A DNA stretch of 64,000 bases from JAHEZL01 sp046074525 (GTDB taxonomy: Bacteria; Bacteroidota; Bacteroidia; Flavobacteriales_C; GCA-002722245), in contig JBJTOK010000012.1 of assembly GCA_046074525.1 (NCBI GenBank), positions 25,984 through 89,983 on the forward strand, in the 5' to 3' direction. The position numbers were made by a program, and so were the translations under genes. The notes beneath the pieces were generated by a model that was given only the letters and a program-made list of their open reading frames with translations, ran no database searches and had not been told where the DNA came from. How positions within the stretch are numbered: position 1 is the stretch's first letter; each line of letters begins with the position of its first letter. Shown piece after piece: positions 7,901 to 14,093 of this stretch.

Positions 7901-8108
7901 AAAAGTGAACATCTCGGAATCTACTTACGAACTCATTAAAGATTATTTTGTGTGTACACCGCGTGGTGAGAAACATGTGAAAAATAAAGGCGAAATGTTA
8001 ATGTATTTTGTGGAGCGATTGCTGCCTGAATATTCAAAAGACGATGAGGGTTGGGTGCCTAATGAAAAGTTGTATCAGCAAATCTCTAGCAAACGCGAAC
8101 TGTCTTAA
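4974..8108 (+). CDS. Reg_prop/Y_Y_Y sensor fused to a class III adenylate cyclase
   Basis: 1044-aa membrane sensor cyclase. Residues 1-21 are a signal peptide. About 25-660 are periplasmic propeller repeats of the Reg_prop type (recurring D-x-x-G-x-hydrophobic-W-x-G-T/S, such as DSKGRIWFGTANGG). About 690-750 resemble a Y_Y_Y domain, about 757-780 a transmembrane helix, and then a helical linker leads to a cyclase catalytic domain (838-1020). Metal-binding Asp are D846 (MFTDFAGFT) and D890 (TIGDAYM). The purine-selecting pair is K886 (EKIKTIG) and D957 (YDIWG), the ATP-type set rather than the Glu/Cys of guanylate cyclases. N964 and R968 (VNIASR) are the transition-state residues. One chain carries all of them, so it should work as a homodimer making cAMP. 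In hybrid two-component systems the same sensor usually drives a histidine kinase. Seven G in the signal-peptide coding region (about 5015-5021) follow a run of T. It converges with the next gene, overlapping at the stop codons. Confidence 0.9.
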   Translation: MRYSLKYLLFFLLLGGNLPAQQYYFERISVEEGLSQASIYAVLEDSRGNMWFATESGGVNMYDGQEIKYYFKNQGLPDDNIRTMYEDSKGRIWFGTANGGAAYYENDTFHTLNIDNGLPENYVKAITEDGQGRIWIGTLNNGIAIYDKGKFDYYPRKRGLLSDGIRALIKDHLGQVWVGTDHGLSVFKNKRFHHYTMLHGMPNNSVISLFEDKDHNIWVGTESGVCYFNGKEFTSITENDGLSDSRVSTIFQDKEGNMWFGSKRGVDKWNYSDFKSGIKSFVSFNESNGLSNNRVLCITQDCSGSVWIGTKFGGVNKYIGEKFVNYSVFNGLSDQVITSLCTMKNGTIAFGTFSNGITLRNGRSYDYINEMQGLFGVEVTALAEDQSGALWIGTDGSGIYNYYKGQLSSFSPDFGDEVNCLFTDSRGLLWMGANRGLRCISAQKGAAKYSVDAFQMTSYPTYEKNKIYSICEDHAGRIWATSDSGVIMIPHPEEYNNPKIEMRFLKDLPVEDNASIISCVVDKSGQKIWFGTQGSGIFFCYKDKFYPLQGSNDLDNLIINSISLGKNQLWLGTNKDVRMISLNDYAMQTYSFKDGFNGIQCNRNASCVDVQGNLWIGTINGTCKIDINRASQIPVGFTPPLQLTQIKFNYSTFDWRPYCDSLTGFYNIPNKLDLPYDINTLSFDFKAKGLINPSDVEYRFYLKGQEDSLAPPTHKNEVTYSNLDPGEYDFIVYARLKNGKWSDKPIQFHITINAPFWATTWFRVSAVVLIFILLFAGFRWRTRRLIHEKKKLEEVVKARTIDLEQEKHKSESLLLNILPEEIADELKLHGVASTKLYPLATVMFTDFAGFTSLSGKLTPNELVGELSTIFTQFDEITDRHNMEKIKTIGDAYMCAGGIPVSNETHPVDAVLAAFDFIAYIDRFNKELNNGHTWGIRAGLHTGPIIAGVVGKKKFAYDIWGDSVNIASRMESNSEEGKVNISESTYELIKDYFVCTPRGEKHVKNKGEMLMYFVERLLPEYSKDDEGWVPNEKLYQQISSKRELS

Positions 8109-10006
8109 TTACTCTTCCAGATCAACTGCAGTTTCACTTCACTTTTGTGATTCCCATCAATCTCATCTTTATCTGAACCAATAGTGTTTTTGTTATTGTA
8201 TAGCGATATGGAGGCACGCAAACTCAGCGCAATATTTTTATTTGCCGGATAGCTGATCATGCCATACAGTCTATTTCCGCTGCCATCAAAAAATGGCGTG
8301 GAGCTGCAGTACAGCATATCGTTTTCATAGGTGTAAATGCGCGATTCATAATTGGAAATATTGAATAAACTATAACGAAGGTGGATTTTGAAAGGCATGT
8401 TTTCCGGCTGGTGCGCGATGTTTAAATAAGAAAGCCAGGAAGATTTCCCATCGGAAAAATGCATTTCACTGCGTAAGCTGAGCGTTGATCGGAATGCGTA
8501 ATTCCAGTTGAGGTGGGCGCGAACTTTCTGGTAATTTTGATCAGCAGTTTTATTTTGGTAACGCATATAGAAATTAAGCTGATCATTGACTTTCGATTGG
8601 TACAACAACGAAAATTCTTTTCCCTGTGTAGGTTCCTTAATACCATAACGCAACCATGGATGCGAGAAAATATCATACGACAAGCTGAGTTGTTTTTCCG
8701 GCGAGATATTCCATAAAATAGTAAAGTCGGCACCCATTTCGTTTTTTATCCCTGCACTCTGCGAATAGCTTTCTGCATAAGGGTTAACGAAGGAAGGATC
8801 GTAATAACGGAATCGCAAAGAGGTGGAGAGTTCTTCGTTCAAACTAAACACCACTCCACTGATTGTTGCTATTTTAAATTGTTTGGATACTCCAATTTCA
8901 CCAAAGAAATTCATGTTTTTGAAATCGATGGAATAGTCGATGCTGTTTACAAATTGCCAGCCGCTTTGGGTGAAATTTGGTTTGTAATAAGTGCTGTCGG
9001 GAATGTAAGGTAAATTGTATTTGTAGAGTAAAGCGTTGAAAGCAATACTGCTGTTTTTTCTTGTGTAAAGTAAAGAAGAACCAAAAGTGATTTCTGTGGC
9101 ATTGTCTTTTTTACCGAGTTCGGACAGCGTGCGGTGATAGCCTGTATTCAGCAGTGTGGTAATTTGTCCGTTATTGAGGGAGGCATCAATTTTCTTGTAA
9201 GAAAGAAAAGGCTGGACAACGAAATTTTTAATTTTTTTCCTGTAGCAGAGGCCTCGGAAAAAGGAGTTTTCATCGCTGGAAGTGTAGGCACGACTTTGGT
9301 TTTGAAAGAGATTGGCATACAGTGGTGAAGTGATGAAACTGTTGCGGTATCCATTGCTGAGCACAAGTCCCTGTCCGGAGTTCACTGTAAAATCACCAGC
9401 GATCAACTGTGTTTTTTTGTTTTTGTATTGCAGGAAAGCACTATAAAAATCGAAGCCATGAGGTTGATGCGGATCATAAAAAGATTCTCCGGCATCTTTT
9501 TCAGTAGTAAATCCGAAACTGATTTTTTCGCTGTTGCAGCGAAAGCGTGTATATACTTTTGCTGAACTTCCGGTATAATGATTTTCGCTGTATCCTTTCT
9601 GTGCTTCCAAAATGTTTTGTGCCCGGATAAGGAAAAGCACGTCGGATTTGGGTTGCGGAGGTGCGTCGACTTTCAGAAAATGTTCGAGCAATTTGATGAG
9701 TTCAAGGTTGAATTGCAAATGTTTCAATTCATAAATGTTCTGGAAATTTCCGTTTTGCCGTCGGTATTCCACTATTTTTTTCGCCTGATCGTAAGTGATG
9801 AGCGGCAGTCGTGAAAGTGAATCGGCGTCAACGCTGTTGATGTTAGCGGGCTTGTGGAGAAAGAGACGGAGTTGTTCTGCGACATCTTCTGTGTTGACCA
9901 TTCCATCTTGTTTCCCACTGAGAAGATAATCGATGCTTTGCTGAATTACCTCGCTTTGTGCAAAAGTAGAATGAGAGAGGAAAAGGAAAAATAGTAGCTG
10001 TTTCAT
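8105..10006 (-). CDS. Outer-membrane beta-barrel with ComEA-like helix-hairpin-helix domain
   Basis: 633 aa. The signal peptide (MKQLLFFLFLSHSTFAQ) is followed at about 50-115 by a helix-hairpin-helix pair of the ComEA kind: NINSVDADSLSRLPLITYDQ, AKKIVEYRRQNGNFQNIYEL and a second helix. The rest (about 125-633) is beta-strand-rich with many aromatic-ended strands, consistent with an outer-membrane barrel. HhH modules normally bind DNA without sequence specificity, and ComEA presents DNA for uptake, so a surface or periplasmic DNA-handling role is possible, though HhH can also serve as a protein-interaction module. The ATG overlaps the stop of the upstream PorQ-like gene (ATGA), so the two are translationally coupled, behind a broken dinD. 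Its stop overlaps the convergent cyclase gene by 4 bp. Confidence 0.7.
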   Translation of the reverse strand: MKQLLFFLFLSHSTFAQSEVIQQSIDYLLSGKQDGMVNTEDVAEQLRLFLHKPANINSVDADSLSRLPLITYDQAKKIVEYRRQNGNFQNIYELKHLQFNLELIKLLEHFLKVDAPPQPKSDVLFLIRAQNILEAQKGYSENHYTGSSAKVYTRFRCNSEKISFGFTTEKDAGESFYDPHQPHGFDFYSAFLQYKNKKTQLIAGDFTVNSGQGLVLSNGYRNSFITSPLYANLFQNQSRAYTSSDENSFFRGLCYRKKIKNFVVQPFLSYKKIDASLNNGQITTLLNTGYHRTLSELGKKDNATEITFGSSLLYTRKNSSIAFNALLYKYNLPYIPDSTYYKPNFTQSGWQFVNSIDYSIDFKNMNFFGEIGVSKQFKIATISGVVFSLNEELSTSLRFRYYDPSFVNPYAESYSQSAGIKNEMGADFTILWNISPEKQLSLSYDIFSHPWLRYGIKEPTQGKEFSLLYQSKVNDQLNFYMRYQNKTADQNYQKVRAHLNWNYAFRSTLSLRSEMHFSDGKSSWLSYLNIAHQPENMPFKIHLRYSLFNISNYESRIYTYENDMLYCSSTPFFDGSGNRLYGMISYPANKNIALSLRASISLYNNKNTIGSDKDEIDGNHKSEVKLQLIWKSN

Positions 10007-10797
10007 AATGTGATGCTACTCGCCGGAGTGGTCCCCAGCAATTGATGATAAGCAAAAGCGATTTTGATTTCAGCGCTTTTCATTTTGTAGCCTACACCAA
10101 TGTTGAAAGGCTGATTCGTGCTGGAAATATTAAAGCCGAGATAAATTTTTTCTGTTGGAAAATAATCTACTCCAACAGCGATAAATGGATAAGTTCTTCT
10201 TTCAAAAATTGTTTGCGCATGCAGTCGTACTTTCTCATCAAAAACGTAGGTGAGACCGATGCGGAAAATTTGTTTTTCCTGAGTTTTTTGCGCCGGATGG
10301 ATATTCTCGGTGAAATTTTTAAGTGCTGCTCCCATACTGATTTTTGTGTTGATTCTATAGCTCATTCCAAGTTCGGGAAAAGCATAATACAAGGCTGGCT
10401 GTTCGGATTGATGGATATATTGTAAATGAATTTGTGCTCCTAGTTTTATCTTGTTGCTTAGGTTCATCGCACTTGCGAAGGAAAGCTGATTCCTGGAGAA
10501 GAGCTCGTTGCCAAAGCGGAAAACACTAACAGCTGAACTTATTGTTTTATTAAGAGGAAAAGCGCAAACCAAATATTGCGATGAAAGATCCTTCATCATG
10601 AAATGATTGCTGTAAAACAAGCCGGCGGCAATTTTCTTCATCTCAATAATCCCGGAGGGATTGCAACTTACGCTCCATACATTATTCGAGTTCAGACTGT
10701 AATTGCTGGTCGCCGCCGAATGCGAAATAATCGTTGCCTCCTGCGAATAACACAATGCAGGCAATATCGTGAGGAATATAGGTGCCAGGTATTTCAT
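10003..10797 (-). CDS. PorQ/PorV-like outer-membrane protein
   Basis: 264 aa with a cleavable signal peptide (to about YSQ at residue 19). The body alternates beta-strand segments rich in Gly, Tyr and Phe (LGAQIHLQYIHQ, IFRIGLTYVFDEKVRLHAQT, IAVGVDYFPTEKIYLGFNIS) as in the PorV/PorQ (FadL-like) barrels that accompany type IX secretion. The N-terminal part (NSNNVWSVSCNPSGIIEMKK) matches the N-P-x-G-hydrophobic start common in this family. Its start overlaps the stop of the interrupted dinD reading frame and its stop overlaps the start of the HhH barrel gene, so all three were built as one operon. Exact partner unknown. Confidence 0.6.
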   Translation of the reverse strand: MKYLAPIFLTILPALCYSQEATIISHSAATSNYSLNSNNVWSVSCNPSGIIEMKKIAAGLFYSNHFMMKDLSSQYLVCAFPLNKTISSAVSVFRFGNELFSRNQLSFASAMNLSNKIKLGAQIHLQYIHQSEQPALYYAFPELGMSYRINTKISMGAALKNFTENIHPAQKTQEKQIFRIGLTYVFDEKVRLHAQTIFERRTYPFIAVGVDYFPTEKIYLGFNISSTNQPFNIGVGYKMKSAEIKIAFAYHQLLGTTPASSITL

Positions 10798-11453
10798 TTC
10801 TTCTTTTTCTTAAGAGGTTGTGTAAGTTTGCTCTCCTCTTTTTTCAGTTTTCGTTCTATCTTTTTTACATCTTCTGCTTCGGGTAGTTTTTCTTTTTGTA
10901 TACCTCGATCCAACAGCAATTTTCTTACAGCAGAACTGTTTACGGAGTGCTCCTATACAATAGAATTTTGCCCTCTCATATCCTTGCTTTGTACATTCAC
11001 ACTGGTTATTTTAGCGGTAAGGTTCTTGGCTTTTGTGCTTATGGTAGGAATAAAATCGGCGATTGGCTTGTTAGCGGGAATACCGAGTTTTTTCTTCAAT
11101 TGAGGAGTGGATAATTTAAAAACAGCCTTATCGCTTTTTGATCGGATGATTGAAAATCCGTGATGGTCAATAACACGCTCGTATAAAATTCCGGAAAGAT
11201 ATTTTTCGGGTTGGCTTAGTTTTTCAAGGGCCTTTACTCTTACATATTCGAGTAGGTGTTGCTCAGCATTTATACTCTCTCCTGCTTTGTCACAGGATTC
11301 TTTGGCTTTTTGGATTACTTTTTCAAAGTTTTTCCATTTGGTGTATCCCGGTAAGACTTGCAATTCCCAGGCACTCCAATATTCAATATCTCCTACTTCC
11401 GAAGCTACGGATTCATATTGAATGAATAATTGTTTGATTTCTTCGGCTTTCAT
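10794..11453 (-). pseudogene. dinD: DNA-damage-inducible protein D, interrupted (stop codon plus internal deletion)
   Basis: The first 166 codons match DinD: DIEYWSAWELQVLPGYTKW near the N-terminus, then LEKLSQPEKYLSGILYERVI, GFSIIRSKSDKAVF and KLGIPANKPIADFIPTIS. A TAG at 10953-10955 (codon 167) interrupts a frame that continues without shift as EHSVNSSAVRKLLLDRGIQ and EKLPEAEDVKKIERKLKKEE to a TGA at 10794-10796, which is clearly the DinD C-terminus; the expected residue at the stop is Glu, one base change away. In addition, between INAEQHLL and EYVRVKALEKL about 60 residues present in normal DinD (about 275 aa) are missing, so the intact frame would be only 219 aa. DinD is a LexA-regulated protein that inhibits RecA filaments in E. 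coli. The ATGA overlap with the next gene is preserved. The copy is almost certainly non-functional. Confidence 0.85.
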
Positions 11454-11557
11454 GAATTTAGTTTAGTTACAGTACAGGCGGTGCCAAAGTTATTCAGCGA
11501 TGTAAATTCTGCTTCAAATAGATTTCAATAGATTTTAACAAAAATCAGATTTAACTG

Positions 11558-11586
11558 TTGTTTTGAAGGATGGAATGCTAATTTTG
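11558..11586 (+). promoter_or_regulatory. Promoter directly in front of the SGNH membrane protein
   Basis: TTG at 11558-11560, an 18-nt spacer and TAATTTTG at 11579-11586. The start codon is only 5 nt further, so transcription would begin at or within a few bases of the ATG (leaderless mRNA). Confidence 0.65.
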
Positions 11587-11591
11587 AAGAG

Positions 11592-12776
11592 ATGAAAAAG
11601 TATAAACCTTGGTTGGTTGTTGCAGTGTTGATCCTACTCCTGAAAGGATTGGAGCTAGTGCTGGACTACGCTTTCGGGAATCATGATGGTGAGCTGGTGG
11701 CGCTGCGTTATCTGCAGTTTTTTGTGTTGGGATTTTTTGTTTTTTTCTTGTCATCAAAAATCAAATCGAAGTTTTTTTCCAATCTTGTTTTAGCATTGTC
11801 TTCGGTATTTTTGCTACTCGGGTTTCTGGAGTTTGTTTTTTATTTCCTCGTTAATTTCACGTTGCCTGCCAATGCCTATTCATATAAGGAAAAATCGGAT
11901 AGTGATCAACTCCCTTTTACAAGGTACGACAAGGATTTTGGCTATCGCGCAGCAGCTTCGCATGCTTTTGAAAAGACCATGTTTTTCAACGGGAAGGAAG
12001 CCATGCGTTGCCAATATTCTGTGGATAGTTTGAGTAGGAGGGTGACGCCTGCATTCTATAAAAATCCTGCTGATAAGAAGTATGCTTTTTTCTTTGGATG
12101 CTCTTTCACATACGGATTTATGCTGAACGATGATCAGTCGATTCCTGCTGCATTGGCAAAGGCCGACACGAATTTCCATAGTTACAATTACGCCTTGAAT
12201 GGCTATGGTACGCAGCAACTTTTATCGACGCTGAAAATGAAAAATATCCGTAGGGAAATTCCGGAAAAAGAAGGTGTTTTTATTTATCCCTTCATTGATC
12301 ATCATGTGCGAAGGGTGATAGGTGATCAGTATGTTATGGCCAATTTCGATTGGGCCAAGGAGCGACCGTACTACGTTTTGGAAAATGATACTTTGCTTTT
12401 GAAAGGCGATTTTTCGGCTAGACCGTTGACCAATTTTATATACCGCCTGCTGCATAAAAGTTATATGCTGGAATATTTTGGTATCTCTTTCCCTTTATCG
12501 GCAGAGGAAGAGGGAATCGCTCTTACAGCAAAAATCATTGATGAGGCTTACAAAGAATACAAATCGAAATTCGGTAACGATAATTTTTATGTGTTGATTT
12601 TTCCCGGACAGAAAATTGCAATCGGTGCTTACCTGAAAGAGAAAAACATCAAAGTGCTGGATTATTCGAAGCTGTACGACATAGAAAATCCTTTGTATCA
12701 CATTCCGGGCGATCATCATCCTTCGTCGAAAGCCTGTGAAATCATAGCAAAGAAGCTGGCTCACGATATTGATTAA
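11592..12776 (+). CDS. Membrane-anchored SGNH-like hydrolase
   Basis: 394 aa. Three N-terminal hydrophobic segments (about 8-28, 40-57, 65-92) anchor a soluble domain of the SGNH/GDSL type. Block I is FFGCSFTYG with the candidate nucleophile Ser171, the glycine of the oxyanion site lies in YALNGYGTQQ, and block V is PGDHHPS with Asp374 and His375/His376. Proteins of this layout often act as O-acyl transferases or esterases on polysaccharides or lipids at the envelope. The gene stands alone behind its own promoter and converges with the AMP nucleosidase gene, overlapping by 4 bp. Substrate not predictable. Confidence 0.7.
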   Translation: MKKYKPWLVVAVLILLLKGLELVLDYAFGNHDGELVALRYLQFFVLGFFVFFLSSKIKSKFFSNLVLALSSVFLLLGFLEFVFYFLVNFTLPANAYSYKEKSDSDQLPFTRYDKDFGYRAAASHAFEKTMFFNGKEAMRCQYSVDSLSRRVTPAFYKNPADKKYAFFFGCSFTYGFMLNDDQSIPAALAKADTNFHSYNYALNGYGTQQLLSTLKMKNIRREIPEKEGVFIYPFIDHHVRRVIGDQYVMANFDWAKERPYYVLENDTLLLKGDFSARPLTNFIYRLLHKSYMLEYFGISFPLSAEEEGIALTAKIIDEAYKEYKSKFGNDNFYVLIFPGQKIAIGAYLKEKNIKVLDYSKLYDIENPLYHIPGDHHPSSKACEIIAKKLAHDID

Positions 12777-13543
12777 AATCTCAGGTGCTTCACGCTTAAG
12801 CCATAATTCATAATTTCTTTCACTGCATCGATTCCAATTTTAATGTGGTCTTCCACGTAGTTTTCTGTTACCTTTTGATCGCTTTTAGCCGTTTTAATTC
12901 CTGTGGAAATCATCGGCTGGTCGGAAACCAGAAGCAATGCCCCCGATGGGATTTTGTTGGCGAACCCTACCGTGAAAATAGTGGCGGTTTCCATATCTAT
13001 GGCCATGCATCGCATAGCGCGTAATCTGTCCTTAAAATTTTCATCATGCTCCCAAACCCTGCGGTTGGTGGTGTAAACAGTACCGGTCCAGTAATCTTTT
13101 CCCGCCGATCGGATCACGGAGGAAACTGCGCGTTGCAGACTAAAAGCGGGCAGAGCAGGCACTTCTTTTGGGATATAATCATCGGAGGTTCCTTCGCCGC
13201 GAATAGCAGCAATAGGCAAAATCAAATCACCCAGATTATTTTTCTTTTTGAGTCCGCCACACTTGCCTAAAAACAAACAGGCATTAGGATGAATGGCTGT
13301 GAGCAAATCCATGATGAGGGCTGCATTGGCGCTTCCTATCCCGAAGTTGATCATCGTAATTCCTTCGTGAGTGGCATTGGGCATGGCCTTATCAGCGCCC
13401 TTGATTTCGGCACCGGTCATTTGCGAAAAAACTTTGAGATAACCACCGAAATTGGTGAGTAGTATATGTTTTCCAAATTCTTCGAGGGGAGTTCCTGTAT
13501 AGCGCGGCAACCAGTTTTCTACAATATCTTTTTTTGTATCCAT
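12773..13543 (-). CDS. amn: AMP nucleosidase
   Basis: 256 aa, the short form usual in Bacteroidota, which lacks the N-terminal regulatory domain of E. coli Amn (about 480 aa). It belongs to the PNP_UDP_1 nucleosidase/phosphorylase fold and hydrolyses AMP to adenine and ribose 5-phosphate. Family signatures are ITMINFGIGSANAALIMDLL, FLGKCGGLKKKNNLGDLILP and the nucleoside-binding MAIDMETATIFTVGF with its Met-Glu pair, followed by LLLVSDQPM. It is divergent from the HsdR-N-like gene (42 nt between starts) and convergent with the SGNH gene. Confidence 0.9.
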   Translation of the reverse strand: MDTKKDIVENWLPRYTGTPLEEFGKHILLTNFGGYLKVFSQMTGAEIKGADKAMPNATHEGITMINFGIGSANAALIMDLLTAIHPNACLFLGKCGGLKKKNNLGDLILPIAAIRGEGTSDDYIPKEVPALPAFSLQRAVSSVIRSAGKDYWTGTVYTTNRRVWEHDENFKDRLRAMRCMAIDMETATIFTVGFANKIPSGALLLVSDQPMISTGIKTAKSDQKVTENYVEDHIKIGIDAVKEIMNYGLSVKHLRF

Positions 13544-13585
13544 ATTCTTCTTGTTGTATTTTTAACGAACCAATACGTAAAGTTC

Positions 13586-14029
13586 GTGATAAGGTTAAAT
13601 CTTCCTGAATATCAGTTTAAGGTACAACGCGGCGACGGAGATAAATTGTACATCTTTGACGAGATACGGAAGAAAAATGTGTTGCTGACACCCGAGGAAT
13701 GGGTGCGACAGAATTTTATCCGCCATATGCACGTGGAGCATAAAGTGCCATTGTCTCTTATGATTCTGGAAAAGGAAGTGGTGCTGAACGGACAGAAAAA
13801 GCGCATCGATATTTTGGTTTACGATAAAGAGGGAAAACCCAGTATCCTTGTGGAGTGCAAGGCTACACACATAAAAATTTCACAGGATACTTTTGACCAG
13901 GCTGCGCGCTACAATATGGTGATTAATGTTCCATATCTTGTGATTACCAACGGACTGGAACATTTTTATAGTTATATCGACCACCAGGAAAAGACGTTTG
14001 CCTTTTTGAAGGAATTCCCGCGGCCATGA
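13586..14029 (+). CDS. HsdR N-terminal (PD-(D/E)XK) domain protein, stand-alone
   Basis: About 147 aa. The whole protein corresponds to the N-terminal nuclease-like domain of type I restriction subunit R (HSDR_N_2, PF13588). The active-site pattern is R-I-D-I-L-V-Y followed by ILVECKA (Asp, then E-x-K). No helicase or specificity subunit is nearby; such solo copies are common in Bacteroidota and their role is not established. Start choice: the open frame extends upstream to 13466, but that would run 78 bp into the divergent amn gene. The conserved start of the family (NLPEYQFKV) follows a GTG at 13586, giving (M)IRLNLPEYQ, so GTG is preferred. Confidence 0.75.
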   Translation: MIRLNLPEYQFKVQRGDGDKLYIFDEIRKKNVLLTPEEWVRQNFIRHMHVEHKVPLSLMILEKEVVLNGQKKRIDILVYDKEGKPSILVECKATHIKISQDTFDQAARYNMVINVPYLVITNGLEHFYSYIDHQEKTFAFLKEFPRP

Positions 14030-14093
14030 AAATAATGGTAACCCGACAAGAAAAAACGTCGTAATGTTTCTTTATTTAGTATAACCCTGATCT

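Noticed and set aside
4956..7976. Several antisense ORFs (60-190 aa) opposite the cyclase gene
   Set aside because: No family resemblance, and the sense strand encodes a continuous, motif-complete protein; they are codon-bias shadows.
13466..13585. Upstream extension of the HsdR-N-like gene
   Set aside because: It would overlap the divergent amn coding start by 78 bp, and the conserved family start lies just after the GTG at 13586.
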